Source: Gnetum montanum
Taxonomy: Eukaryota; Streptophyta; Gnetopsida; Gnetales; Gnetaceae
DNA: 64,000 nucleotides
Reading direction: 5' to 3'
Assembly: GCA_015680685.1 (NCBI GenBank)
Contig: MNCI01005808.1
Location: forward strand, 181,717-245,716
Below the pieces are notes generated by a model, which searched no databases, was not told where the DNA came from, and saw only the letters and a list, made by a program, of their open reading frames with translations. The position numbers and the translations under genes are program-made. Below, piece by piece: positions 1 to 11,199 of this stretch. Each line of letters starts with the position of its first letter. Within the stretch, counting starts at the first letter, position 1.

Positions 1-2009
1 TGGGTTGTGGTGGAGTTCCACTTGGATAGTACATTAATGGTTGGTGGAACTACCTTGGGTTACCTTGGGAATAAGGTAACCTTCGGGGTGTTTACTGTCT
101 GTTAAGTCTCGGGTTGAGTGCATACACCCCAGACTCTTGTAGATGTCATATGGTTGGACAACATCCCTTGGGATGGTCATATTGGTAGATCTCACATCCA
201 TCGTCATTGTCTGTATCCGAATCCATAACCTCATCAGAGATAGTTATTTTTCCCTTACCCTTGTCATGTGCAGGGCCTAAATCTCTCTGATTTTTCTTAT
301 CTTTATCACTACTTCATTCCTCCTTAGACTCCTCTATGATTTTTAGGACAAGTTCAAGTCTACTATCCAAGGAGTCCTATATTTGATCTACCTTAGCTGC
401 CACTTCCGTTGTTAGTTTCTAAAGCTGCAAGGTTTTTCTGTTCACCAACTCTTCGAGTGGTGACTCATCCTCTTCATCGCAAAATCTCACTCCCTTTTTT
501 TGGAGCGAAGGATCATAGTTATATTCTTTTGCACTCTCTTTTTCATAGCTCCCCTTCTTCTTTGGCTACTTGTTCCAACAATTGATGAATCTCATGGAAT
601 CTAAGTTCTGATAGTCTCCCTTGGGCATAAGTTCCAATGGTTCTCCTACTTTCATATCTTAGCCCATCTACGAGATGGCAAAGTTGATCCCGTTGTGCAT
701 AACCATGGCCTGGGAAACGATGTAACAATGCGTAGTAGTGGCCCATGGCAGCATCCAAGGGTTCATGAGATTTGCTCATGCAAGTTAGACACTCTAGATT
801 ACATTTGATATTTATCGTTGAAGAGTTCTAACATCGTACTCCACCTCCTAATGGTTTCCGGTTCTAAGGACCGATACCAACTCTCTGTTTCCTTTATGAG
901 TGTCCTGGAAAACAACTTCAGTTTCTACCACTCATTCTCTATGTTTTGCAAGGTGTAGGCATCGTGGAATACCTGTAAATGATTTTGCGGATCCGCGTTG
1001 TATCCCCCTTCAAATCGTGGGATGTTATTCATATCTAAGTGCTTGATCTAGCTATCTTTTTAATGCCTTGTTGGTATTCTTACAACCTCTGTTATATTTA
1101 GAATGCTTTGGGTGGAAAGTAGGGGTTCACATGATCATCTCTTTCATGATGCCTATGATGTCTACATTGTTCCCTACTTTCCCTTCATTCATGCCTTAAT
1201 TCTCTTGACTGCCCTCATCCTCTCTCTCGAATCTCTCGTTGAGGTCTCTCATTTTGCTTACCCTTATCCTCACCGTTATGCTCTTACTGACTACGCCCTA
1301 ATGTGGAAGGAGAGGGTGAATGATGTGATGAAGGGGAAGAAGAAGGAGAACCATTGCCATGACGATGTTTCTTACCTTCTCTTCAATGGCTTCGGCCCTG
1401 ATCGTGATGACGATCTGAGTGCCCGTCCTTGTCATGTGTTTTCATTTCCTCAGTGAACAGTTGACGTTTATGGGGATCAGAACCATGGTTGTGTATCATG
1501 GAGCATAGGTTTTGATACCTCACCTCCTCACTATTGTTAGGAGGGGGAACATCATTTGATGAAGAACCCGTTATAAGTGGTTCACCATCTCCAATTTCAC
1601 TTAGGACGTGCGGGACCCCTTTGCCCTTCAACAATGTATGATGGCTCTCTTACCTTGAGTCCCTTAGACATTGTGCTTCTATGGGATGATAATCCCTTGT
1701 GTTAAAATCACCTATAATGTATTCAGCATAGAGCTGTGTCATGCCTATCTATGCTAGAGCATGGAGGAGCATGTTGGGGACTACACGATCTAGAGGTAAC
1801 ACTAGGTTACCTTGCAAGTCTCTCTAGTGCATCTGTTCATCCTGATAAAGGATAAAAGTAAAATTGGGTATGTACTCATTGGGATGAGTATATACCACCC
1901 TATATTGTTGAGGAACTAGCTGATTTTGGTTATGTGTTTTAGATTGCTGACTGTTTCTTGTATGATCCCTAGGTGATGTAATGCTCTTATGAGAAGAAGA
2001 AAAAGACAT
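1..2009 (-). pseudogene. gag: gag of element A, degraded
   Basis: Gag forms the retroelement particle and binds its RNA. The start codon is at 2009-2007 and opens MSFSSSHKS, aligning with the start in element F. Recognisable segments in order are the N-terminal domain (about 2009-1824, containing YTHPNEYIPNFTF), a middle acidic/Ser-rich part (about 1634-1383), the capsid core (779-543, containing HGYAQRDQL and YAQGRLSELR) and the C-terminal Pro-rich part running off the left edge. The reading frame is interrupted by stops and frameshifts. The assignment rests on order and similarity to the longer gag of F at 32126-33049. Confidence 0.8.
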
Positions 2010-2134
2010 TGTGTCTTATTCGGTGTGCTGATTAACCGTTATATAATTTTTTGTTTAATTAACCCTAATGGTTCATTTAAGCTCCCAACGATGTGGATAA
2101 TTTCCTATGTTCTACTTAGCACACAAACACTTAG

Positions 2135-2152
2135 TCCCCGAAAACGGCGCCA
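2135..2152 (-). other. Primer-binding site, tRNA-Asp type (element A)
   Basis: Read on the minus strand this begins TGGCGCCGTTTTCGGGGA, nearly identical to the complement of the 3' end of plant tRNA-Asp(GUC) (TGGCGCCGTTGCCGGGGA). It lies one base inside the LTR, the standard position for priming minus-strand DNA synthesis. tRNA-Asp priming is known for Athila-type plant gypsy elements. Confidence 0.9.
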
Positions 2153-2153
2153 A

Positions 2154-2995
2154 TGATGAGTGGCGAGGTACCCTACACTCAACCATACAAATACGAGCGT
2201 AGCACATGCGATCTGGTTGAACTTCCCAGACTAAGTGCCTACACGACTTATGGAACACTTAAGGTTAATTATTCGTTGTCTTCCCAGACTTACTTGTATT
2301 TGTCATGGTTGTATGGTTAAGTAAGTCTGAGGTATATGATTTCTATGTCTTTTTGGTTTTATCTCCTATGCTGATAAGGTGAAGGGTGAAGAGGTTAATT
2401 ACTAACTTTAACTAACTAACTAAGTCTAAATTAACCTAGCATTAGCATCTATTCCCACTTACTATTCACACCCTGAATCGATGCAACCTTAGTTACCAAA
2501 CGCTAGTCGTTGCTGGGATCACCAAGCATAATGCACGTGCTCGAAGCGGTCGTATTGAGGCACTTAACTAGGAGAGAAGGGTTGAGAGAGATTTAATAAC
2601 TAATAAAGAAATTAAATAAAAAATATTAAATAATAGTAAATAAAATCCTATTTAGCCTATTCCATGCACTGCAAGGTTTATCCAAGAAGTTCGTCTTTAT
2701 TGCTGTACACAAACTTGTGTTCAGGTACAATATTTGCTCGAATAAAGATCCGTTCACTTTGGAGCTCCTACTGCGGGCACATGGAAAATATTCTATCTCT
2801 AGAGAGGTAAAACTACCAAAGTTTTGCTACGGTCTAGGCCTAGAATGAGAAACAAGGGAGAGCCACCTCTTATTTATAGATTTGAAGATGCACTACGATA
2901 TCGCGTACGTGATATCGTAGGGGAAGACGTGATATCGCATACGCGATATCACAGGGGATGCGATATCGCGGCCCATGCGATATCGCGTCCTATCA
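2154..2995 (-). repeat. 5' LTR of element A
   Basis: 842 bp. On the plus strand it starts TGATGAGTGG next to the PBS and ends CCTATCA, so on the element strand it begins TGATAGG and ends TCATCA. It lacks the second internal module present in the LTRs of G and I. The TATA box lies only about 117 bp from the LTR start, giving a very short U3 and a long R-U5. Confidence 0.92.
2871..2990 (-). promoter_or_regulatory. LTR promoter of A: TATA box plus GATATC palindrome array
   Basis: TATAAATA on the minus strand at 2878-2871, directly preceded (2895-2988) by a row of GC-rich palindromes built on CGATATCG, several fused head to head through GTACG or CATACG. The array fills nearly all of U3. It recurs in the same position in every other LTR of this type, so it is likely part of the promoter; binding by a protein is inference. 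Confidence 0.7.
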
Positions 2996-3019
2996 GATAC
3001 TCATATAGACTTAAGATGT

Positions 3020-3665
3020 AAACTCAAACTTTTTTATAATCCTCAAATTTAAATGGCTATAATAACCAATAAAAATTATCTAAATTAATCAATAATGTGA
3101 TGTTTTTAGTTACCTAGGACTTTGGTTATGTAGTTTTTCAATCAACTTGAGCCTTAATTCCTTAAATTTTTAAATTTTTGATCTAACTAAAGATCTAAAA
3201 AGGGTTGAAGCATTAAGGAAAAATCATCAGAGACTAATATGAATCCTTGGTTGAATGCAGATGATGCCCAAGCAAGTTCCTTGTAAGCAAGGAAAAAGAG
3301 GCCTTGAGGAGTTGGTTACCTGACTTGGAACTATAGTTGTTATGTCTCTTAACCATGTCCTCATCCTTGTTAAACTTATTGAGGCCTCTTTTTCCTTGCT
3401 TACAAGGAACCCATAGTCTTAAGAACCTTCTTGGACATCATTTACAATCACCTAAGGATTGATATTAGTCTTCAATGATTTTTCCTTAGTCCTCCAACCA
3501 TGTTTTGATATTTGGTTAGATTAAAAATTTATAAAATTAAGCACTTACGGATCAAGGTAATTGTGAATACATTTCAAAGCTTCTAAGTAACTAAAAATAT
3601 CAAATTATTAGTTAAATTTTTTTATTTTTGTTGTAAGTTACCTTAATAATTCAAATTTGAGTGTT
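3020..3665. mobile_element. Foldback element / long-TIR MITE
   Basis: The left half (about 3020-3305) is an imperfect reverse complement of the right half (about 3380-3665). The inner arms 3277-3304 and 3381-3408 are perfect inverted repeats of 28 bp. Further out, blocks such as TTTTTAGTTAC (left) match the complement of GTAACTAAAAA (right). The unpaired centre is about 75 bp. There is no coding capacity. It fits a non-autonomous foldback DNA transposon or a hairpin MITE; superfamily and target duplication were not determined. Confidence 0.65.
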
Positions 3666-4079
3666 AAAAATATTTTCATATTCATATCCTACATGCTCCC
3701 ATGATGTATAGCTGAACTCTAAAAGCTCAAAGGTTTTTGAATAGAGTAAAATAGGATTCCCTAGGAATTTTGTTGTTTTTAGAAATCATGTTTGTAACGC
3801 TTCAGGCTCTAAAAACAACAAAATTCCCTAGGAATTTAAAGAAAAAATGATAAATTTGAAGAGAGGCTACATAGTATATATATAATTTATATTCTATGTA
3901 GTTGTAGCTAGGACATCATAGATATTGCCATTTCATTGCCTATGACCTTGCATATATGTGACATCGTAGCATCCAAAAACTTGATTTTTACTTAATTTTT
4001 AAAATTTTTGATGCTTGATTTGGATTTCTACAAGTGTCTTGAGCCTCCTATGCTCTACTAGGTTGATGTATGGGTTCAA
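3666..4079. other. Unassigned AT-rich spacer
   Basis: Apart from the hairpin at 3756-3834 and a small ATAT-rich palindrome near 3869-3903 (ends CTACATAG/CTATGTAG), I see no gene or element end. It separates the foldback element from the 3' untranslated part of old element C; the expected 3' LTR of C is not recognisable here. Confidence 0.4.
3756..3834. repeat. Short inverted repeat / hairpin
   Basis: Two arms of about 27 bp, containing TTTTGTTGTTTTTAGA and its complement TCTAAAAACAACAAAA, separated by about 24 bp. Each arm also carries CCTAGG, itself palindromic. It could be the core of a small MITE or a transcribed hairpin. Confidence 0.6.
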
Positions 4080-5280
4080 TGATATCTTTAAAATAAAGAA
4101 ATCATGAACATTAGTTAATAAGATCAAAAAATAAGTAGAAATAGGAAAAATTAAGAAAAAATGCAATAAAAATGATTAAAAATCACTATAAATTAGGAGA
4201 AATAAGTTCCACAAAATGGATGAACTCAGGAAAGTTGCACATGATGTCTTTAAAGTTTTGAGATTAGGCTATAGGCATGGTTGACAAAAGTTATGTAAGT
4301 TGGTCCTTCCCAAAGCATAAGATGAAATGAATTAAGCAAGGATAGAAAAATCAAGATATGAGGTATCTTATTATGGTTATAGTGGGTTCCACATATGAGT
4401 CATGATTAAAATAACCATCATACCTATCAATTGGAATTCTAAACAAAGTCTAACTATTACTAGTGACATCACATTGCATCATCTTGAGATCAACCACCAT
4501 GAAACCACTTATTCGCCACATGGAAACATGATCATTCAAACAAGAAAATAAAAAATGAGGCATTAACAATTTTGAAATAATTAATTAATTATCATTATAG
4601 GTGATGTGAACCCTTGTCCACTAGTTAGAGTTAAGCCTTTAGACATGGGTCACATGGCTTTTAGGTGATGTAATAAATGAAAATTTATTTTTAAATATTA
4701 TTTTCCAAGTATAATAAAAACATGAGTGGTAATGCATCAATATGGGATCATTAGGACCTAGGGTGGAGATCCAAAAAATTAATAAATCCCCTTGATATCA
4801 AATCCTTATCCATACCCTCTTAGTTCTTCATCCTTCCTTCAAGGCATAGTGGTCATGGGTTAATTAAATTTTTTAATGTAACTGGAATCATATTAATTGC
4901 ATGATAAGGATCTCTTAATAATTGGAAATGGAGGTTTAGATGACATGGAATTATTGTAATGTGAAACTATTCCTTCCATAACTAGGCAACATAGGACAAA
5001 ATTCCAATTATGCACTTGATTCTGCACCATAACTTACAATATAATTAACAAAAATAATTCTACAAAATTATAAAATACTAGATCCTAGAAAATTATAAAA
5101 AAATTAAAGATAGCAAGAAATGGAAAACATACTAAGAAATATGATACTATAAATAAGTAGAAAGATTAACAAAATAGAAAAATGGAAAAGAATAAGAAAA
5201 TAGAAAAAAATAGAAAAAAATTATCAAAATTATCAAAAAAGGTAACAATTTGTTCAAAAATCTTAAATTAAAGTGAGGTA
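4080..5280 (-). other. 3' untranslated region of element C
   Basis: Non-coding, AT-rich. Scattered matches to the B 3' UTR occur in the same order: a TCCTTCCCAAAGCA-like block near 4301, the block around 4621-4670 (TTAGAGTTAAGCC, GACATGGGTCACATGGC) matching B near 7826-7856, and AAATCCCCTTGA near 4784 matching B near 8087. The left boundary is uncertain. Confidence 0.55.
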
Positions 5281-5577
5281 TCTCTCCCATGACTAAGGTT
5301 TAAGAAGAAACAGAAAATGAAACAAAGCATAGTAGTGTTGGATGATGAGGTGGTTGTGGTTTCTTAGGATTTTCTAAATGGTTTGATTTGTTGAATATTG
5401 GTTAAAATTAATTTATATGGGTTTTTGGTGGTAAGTTTGTAGGATGCTTGATGAATAAATAGCATGAACAATATAGAGTCCCTTCCAAATTATTTAAAAT
5501 TTAGTGCATTGGGAATATGATTGGGGTTATAATATAGTTTTTTATCTTCTATTTGTAGCCATAAGTGTCTAATATTT
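5281..5577 (-). pseudogene. Integrase C-terminal remnant (element C)
   Basis: Aligns base by base with the integrase C-terminus of B near 8513-8800, including the end-of-pol block CTCCCATGACT and the segment corresponding to NIQQ...PFHEP. It is interrupted at 5578 by a SINE, and the sequence resumes at 5740. No frame is open. Confidence 0.65.
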
Positions 5578-5739
5578 GGGGGTGTTAAAACCAAAATAAG
5601 TGAAACATAGGTACATTCCAAGATATATAGTCTAATTAGAAATTTATATAACTAAGCATTTTCCACTGGAATCAAACCCATAACTTAGAGCTTCCAAATC
5701 AAGTATCTTACCACTAGGCTAACATCTCATTATTAGGTA
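5578..5739 (-). mobile_element. tRNA-derived SINE
   Basis: 162-bp insertion absent from the homologous stretch of element B. On the minus strand it has an RNA polymerase III A box TAGCCTAGTGG (5721-5711) and B box GGTTTGATTCC (5678-5668), about 33 bp apart, close to the 5' end as in plant SINEs. It is flanked by a 10-bp target duplication, TCTAATATTT (5568-5577) and TCTAATTTTT (5740-5749), and the aligned B sequence holds this target once. There is no long poly(A) tail. The head looks tRNA-like; the family is unknown. Confidence 0.75.
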
Positions 5740-5768
5740 TCTAATTTTTGTATCATGTTGTTACTAAT

Positions 5769-6605
5769 TGATGAGTGGTGAGGTGTCCCTACACTCAACC
5801 ATATGAATATGAGTGTACACACATGATCCAGTCAAATTCCAAGGACTAAGTGCTTATGCCCTTTCACAGAACGTAGATGGGTTAGTCAATCGTTGTCTTC
5901 CCAAGCTTACTTGTATAGCATAATTGTATGGTTAAGTAAACTTGAGGTATATGATTTTTATATATTTTCTGATGTTTTATGTTCTGGTGCTACAAAGGTA
6001 GAAGTGAACTAATTAAGTAACTAATTTAATTTAACTAATCAACTATGCTCTAACTAGTCCGAATACTAGCATCTGTTCCCACTTGCCATACACATCCTGA
6101 ACCAGTGCAACACTACTAGGATTACCAAATGTTAATCGTTACTAGGTTACCAAGTGTTCCATGCATGCTCGAAGTGGTTGTATTGAGTGTGCTTACTTGA
6201 GAGAGTTAACAAGGGGAGAGAGAACATTAATTAACTAAGGAAAGCATTAGATAATTGTAAATAACATTAAATAAGCTATTTTGAATGCTGCAAGGTTTAT
6301 CACAAAGTTTGTTTTTATTTTCGGCCACAAGGTGTGCTAAGGTACATAATGCTCGAATAAAGATCCGTTCACTTTATGACTCCTACTATGGGCACTCAGA
6401 AATAATTCTAACTCTAAGGAAGGAAAACTACAAGAGTTTAGGTAAGGGACTAAGACTAACTATGCAAACCACGTGCAACCACCTCTTATTTATAGGCGAT
6501 GAGGTAGGTCCTGACATTGGATGCTTAATATCGCTTAGTGAGCCCTAATATCACAGACTTGATATCGTAGATGCGATATTGCAGCCCTAATATCATGGTT
6601 CATCA
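5769..6605 (-). repeat. 3' LTR of element B
   Basis: 837 bp, plus strand TGATGAGTGG...TTCATCA, bordered on the right by the polypurine tract. TATA (minus strand TATAAATA) is at 6494-6487. The palindrome array between TATA and the LTR start (about 6528-6600) is decayed: several GATATC units have become AATATC or GATATT. Confidence 0.93.
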
Positions 6606-6618
6606 TACCCCCATGACT
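6606..6618 (-). other. Polypurine tract (element B)
   Basis: Minus strand CAGTCATGGGGGTA immediately before the 3' LTR start, the expected primer for plus-strand DNA synthesis. The same core AGTCATGGGGGTA stands before the 3' LTRs of G, H and E, with single-base variants before those of F and I. Confidence 0.75.
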
Positions 6619-8495
6619 GAATAAAAACTCATCCTCGAGTTCCTTACAAAATATTGGGAAGGTATGGGATTATTGATTGAATGACAACTGATGGTGACAT
6701 GGGTGACAGACTCAAAGTGCCCAATGAATGGATCGATAAACATATTACAGTATTGGTGTTCATAGCCATTATGGTGAACACTGTACATAGATAACATCCA
6801 AACCCTCATTTGACAGCTTGAAGAGAAAGAGAGAGAGAGAGAGAGAAAAGAATGAGGTGTGTTGCTATCAGTGTCAAAAATGTGCACTTTGTTGCTTATC
6901 CATAGCCATGTGATGAAGTGTGTTCCTTACATAACTGCTCCCACTCCAATCCATCCTAAGTGCTCCCTCCTATCCTAGTCCATTATTCATATGGTTGCCA
7001 TCTACACACACAACATAGTCATGAATTAGTAAGGATAGATAAGATACAATGTAGTTGATACCTTACCCCGATATGAAGTACCTTGGCTGGGTTGTGGGTA
7101 TGGTAGATACTAGGTTAAGGGTTTTTAACTAATAACTACCCAAGGTGTATGGGTGATATAGGTAATAGAATGAAAAAATTTGTGATAGGGCCCCCATGAC
7201 TAAGAGTGAACCTCTAGTAGCAATAGGGTGGAAATACTATAGGAATAAGAAAGATAAGAGAAATAACAATGGTGAAGCCAATAAAATGGATGTCATGGAT
7301 AGGGATGAAACAAGAAATGGTTGATTGTGAGGAATGTTTAAGGGAAAGAACTTAACAATTATACAATAAAGGAATATTAGTGGGTCCTCCCCAAAGTAGG
7401 CTCATTCCTTTTATGCCCTGACAAACCCACAAACCAAAGAGTCCGTAGGCTCTAGGAATGACATATGGAATAATGGTTAAGAACTTACCCACAAGAAGTT
7501 ACCAAAGACAAACAATGCCTCAACCAAGATATAGAATGATCATAAAACTAGCAACGAGGTGGAATATGGGAAGAAATATGGAAGGAGAGGAGAAAATGGA
7601 ATGGAATTGCAAGAGCAAGGTTGTGTAAAGTCCCTTTTGTATTAGATGGTTACGGTGATTAAATAGAATTCATTCCAAATCTAGATTCAAACAAACAACA
7701 TTCAATGACCTTGCATCAACACATTTGACCAAACCATTCTCTTGAAGCAACAAGAATGCATTCATAGAGTCACCACCATTCCAAGGAGAGAAAGATAGAG
7801 CAGCAAGAAGTAGGAAAGGGCCTTAGTTAGAGGGAACCTTTAGGCATGGGTAACATGTCTTTCCAATGCCATAACCAGTGCTTGTAGCCCATATTTTTTT
7901 ATTATGTCTAAGGGGTGTGCTTTGAATTCTCACCATTTTTTTGATGTGAGAACCACACCATGCAAATACTTATTTGATTCATTTGACTTCTTGATGTTTG
8001 CTCATCGGCGAAATGGTAGAAAATCCATTAAAAGCATTTAAGTACTCAAGAGAATAGCCATCACAAGTGTGTTGAATCCCCTTGAAGTCACACCCTTTTC
8101 AACCATTGAGTCCTTCCTTGGTTTGAAGAATACCAAGTCACCAATTCATTAATAAGTTTATTTAGAAAAAGGGATAGTACATTTCCAAGACAAGGGAGAC
8201 CATAGATTTGAATGGAGGAATGAATTTCATGGACTCATTGCCTATTTTATCAAAAGAACCATATCTTAGTATCAACATTGAAAATCAAAGGTAAAAAACC
8301 AAACATTAGCAATCAACATTATTCTAGTACAATCCACCATCATGAGCACTTATTGTATGACAAATGAAAGTAAATCAAACAAAGAAATAGTAAAAATGTG
8401 AACAATGGTGTAAAAAAAATAAGTAAAATTGAAAAGATGTGTAAAAAAAAAATGGGTAACAGAAAAATGAAAAAAGAGCTAAGGGATTAGAATGG
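6619..8495 (-). other. 3' untranslated region of element B
   Basis: About 1.9 kb between the end of pol and the polypurine tract with no credible coding frame. Conserved with F (29073-30980) and G (40790-42745). Contains a (GA)n tract near 6828-6848 and a second copy of the polypurine core (minus strand GTCATGGGGG) at 7191-7200. Elements E, H and I carry a long extra ORF in this interval. Confidence 0.7.
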
Positions 8496-9700
8496 TTAGC
8501 ATTGGTGGCCATCTCCCCCATGACTGAGTTGGAAGGAGGAGATTCGAAATAACGAGTAGGGTTGTCCACCAATAGAGGTAGTATTGGTACTAGTTGTTCT
8601 AGGCTCATGGAAAGGTTTGGTTTGTTGGATGTTGACCAATAATTTCTTATCTAGGCTCTTAGGTTTGTAAATCATCATGGCCCTTGAGGGAAAATTTGCA
8701 TGGATAATATAAGGTCCTTCCCACAACATTTAAAATTTAGTGTGTTGTGGCACATGTGTGGGGTTCCAATAAAGGACCTTATCTCCTAGTTGGTATTTAA
8801 CTTTCCTAATTTTCAGGTCATGACGTTGTTTATTAAAGGCCTTGTGCAATTCATTAGATGATAGGGTGGCTAATCGATTCTCATCTATTAGGTTAAGGTT
8901 CATTAACTATTCTTTTTGTGTTAGATTGAGGTCAAGGTTGAGGTCACATGCCGTAAAATGTGTATTGAGCTCTGCTTGAATAGGAAGCATTGGAAGTTTA
9001 CTGTACACTAACTCATAGGGAGAGTAGCCTATAGGGAGTTTCTATGCGGAGTGTATGCCTAAAGAGCATTGTTTAGTTTGGTGCTCCAATCTCACCTATA
9101 CTTACTAATGGTTCATGTTAATATTTTTGTAATCTCCCTATTGGTGACCTTGAATTGACCATTCACTTGAGGGTGATATTATGTAGTTAGCTTATGTTCC
9201 ACTCTTAAGTGTTGCATAAACTTTCAAAAAGTCGCACCTATAAAATGTGTACCATTGTTAGAAATAAGTGCACGAGCATACCAAACTTATTAATGATTTG
9301 TTGTTGAACAAATTCTGTACCGATAGATGATGTATAGTCCATAACAGTGGCTACTTCTACCCACTTTGTAAAATAGTCAACAACAACAACAATGTAGGCT
9401 TTTCCATTGGACATTGATGTAATAGGCCCCATAAAATCAATTTCCCATATGTCGAAGGGTTCTAAAGGTTGAATCCATTGTTGTGGACCCACCATCCTAG
9501 TAGTTATTCCCCCATCACATTGGTAGTGCTCACAAGATTGGAGGAAATGATGAGTGTCCCAGAAAAATGTAGGCCAATAATATCCTACAAGCAGGATTTT
9601 AATGGCTATTTGTCTCCTTGTGTAATGACCCCCACAAGGGCCCTCATGAGCATCTTGAAGAACTCATAATTGATCTACGTTGGAAACACACCATTGAACC
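8496..9700 (-). pseudogene. pol (INT): Integrase of element B, degraded
   Basis: Integrase inserts the DNA copy into the genome. The catalytic core is readable at 9495-9238 (EIDFMGP with the first catalytic Asp, then VDYFTKWVE). The C-terminal domain reads LWEGPYIIHANF and NIQQTKPFHEP at 8729-8496. Stops and frameshifts separate the pieces. Pol ends at the conserved block CCCCCATGACTGAG (8515-8528). Confidence 0.85.
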
Positions 9701-10450
9701 AAGCCATCAAGACATACCTTATAAAGGTGCCCATTGATTTCCATGAAATATTTGGCTTGGTGTAGAAACTGCTATTTCTTTTTAATGTCTAACTCATGTG
9801 GTGTTTCTTGTGTAATGAGATAGGTAAGAATGCTACTGTACCAATTTATTTCCATGGTTAATTGATTATTTACTACACATACAAAGAGGAACTCATCAAG
9901 AAAGTGATCAGAAAGCAGATATTCATCCTCTTTGTTGTCCCATCTTAACTGAGATAAATGATCAGCAACAATGTTCTCAGTACCTTTATAATCTATCATC
10001 GTAAGATCGAACTCTTGTAAGATTATGAGCCATCGTATGATGCAAGGGCTCACCATTGGTTTATTTAATCGGAACTAAATTACACTATGGTATATGTGTA
10101 CAAATACCTTATAGCCTAATACATAGTGCCTAAACTTATCTAGTGTAAACACCACAGTCATTAACTCCTTTTCTATTGTGGTGTAGTTAAGCTATGCACT
10201 AGCAATACTTCAACAAACACAGTGGATGTAATAGGATTGTTTCTGGTCAACTAATTGCATGAGTATGGCTCCTAAGGCAAAGTTGGACATGTCAGTCATT
10301 ATATGGAATGGCTTGGACCAGTTAGGACCTTGTAGAATGGGTATTTCTACAAGCTTCTATTTCAAGGTTTAGAAAGCTAGTTCACATTCCTTGGTCCATC
10401 CAAAAGGTATGTTCTTTTTTGTTAGTTCAACCAATGATTTTGCAACCTTT
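9701..10450 (-). pseudogene. pol (RH): RNase H domain of element B, degraded
   Basis: The end of the domain is clear at 10056-9772: LQEFDLTMIDYKGTENIVADHLSQL matches the conserved tail of gypsy RNase H. Upstream (about 10310-10260) the complement encodes TDMSNFALGAIL, with the catalytic Asp kept. Stops interrupt the frame. It would remove the RNA template during reverse transcription. Confidence 0.75.
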
Positions 10451-11199
10451 AAAAAGTTCTCTATGAATCCTCTATAATAGCCAATGTGTCCAAGGAATGA
10501 TTGGATGTCTTTTATAGTTTTAGGTTGGTGTATGATTCCTTAGATGACTTTGATATTTTTGGGGTCTACCTCTATCCCTGTTTGTGAAATATTATGCCCT
10601 AATACTACGCATTTTTGGACCATTAAATGGCTTTTTTTCTAGTTGAGCCTTAAATTGGTTTCAACACATCGTTTTAGTACTTTCTCTAATCAGTCCAATG
10701 CTTGATTGAAGTCCGATTTGTAGGTGGAGAAATCATTCATGAAGACCTCTACACCATTCCCTATTTGCTGCTGAAAGATACTTAGAACTAAATGTTGAAA
10801 TGTTGTAGGAGCATTACACAAGCCAAACGACATCTATTTGTATGTAAATGTCCCCTAAGGACTTGTGAACGTGGTCTTAGCTTGGTCTTTTGGTGCTATT
10901 TGGACTTGGTTGTATCCACTATACCCATCTAGAAAACTATAGTAGCGATGCCTTGCAATGGTGTTTAAGACCTGGTTGACGAATGGCAATGGAAAGTGGT
11001 CTTTGAATGTTGCCATGTTGAGTAGCCTAAAGTCTATACACACCATCCATTTACCTCCCTTTTTGTACACAATAACTAATGGACTAACCCATTCGCTATC
11101 AGCAATGAGGTAGATGAACCTAGCTTTTAGAAGTTGTTCAATTTTTTCTTTAACCACTTGGTTTAGCTTTGGGTTCAATCACCTCTGCAGTTGTTGTTA
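10451..11199 (-). pseudogene. pol (RT): Reverse transcriptase of element B, active site mutated
   Basis: 11178-10855 encodes the fingers/palm with SEWVSPLVIVYKKGGKW, CIDFRLLN, FKDHFPLPFVNQ and SFLDGYSGYNQ. The catalytic FMDD box has become FMND (10743-10732), which should abolish polymerase activity. Unlike typical Athila RT there is no long insertion between KKGG and the CIDFR box. Other stops follow. Confidence 0.88.

Larger units (their letters stand above)
1..2995 (-). mobile_element. Element A: left-truncated Ty3/gypsy retrotransposon (gag + 5' LTR)
   Basis: Minus-strand LTR retrotransposon whose pol and 3' LTR lie beyond the left edge of the window. Seen: a degraded gag, a tRNA-Asp type primer-binding site and a complete 842-bp LTR ending at 2995. 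The right flank starts GATAC, which should be the 5-bp target duplication, but the partner copy is outside the window. The internal sequence is closely related to elements B, F and G. Confidence 0.9.

Noticed and set aside
2871-2990. CRISPR-like or satellite array
   Set aside because: The units are short palindromes inside LTR U3 with variable spacers, confined to LTRs. No cas genes, and the setting is plant retroelements.
2824-3021. Plus-strand ORF over the palindrome array of LTR A
   Set aside because: It lies antisense in U3. The palindromic DNA gives Tyr/Arg/Asp-rich peptides in several frames, without conservation between LTRs.
3020-3665. Part of element C
   Set aside because: No colinear match to the 3' UTRs of B, F or G, and the internal inverted symmetry indicates a separate element.
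5668-5721. Functional tRNA gene
   Set aside because: The A and B boxes are present, but no acceptor stem pairing or complete cloverleaf is seen, and it is flanked by a target duplication.
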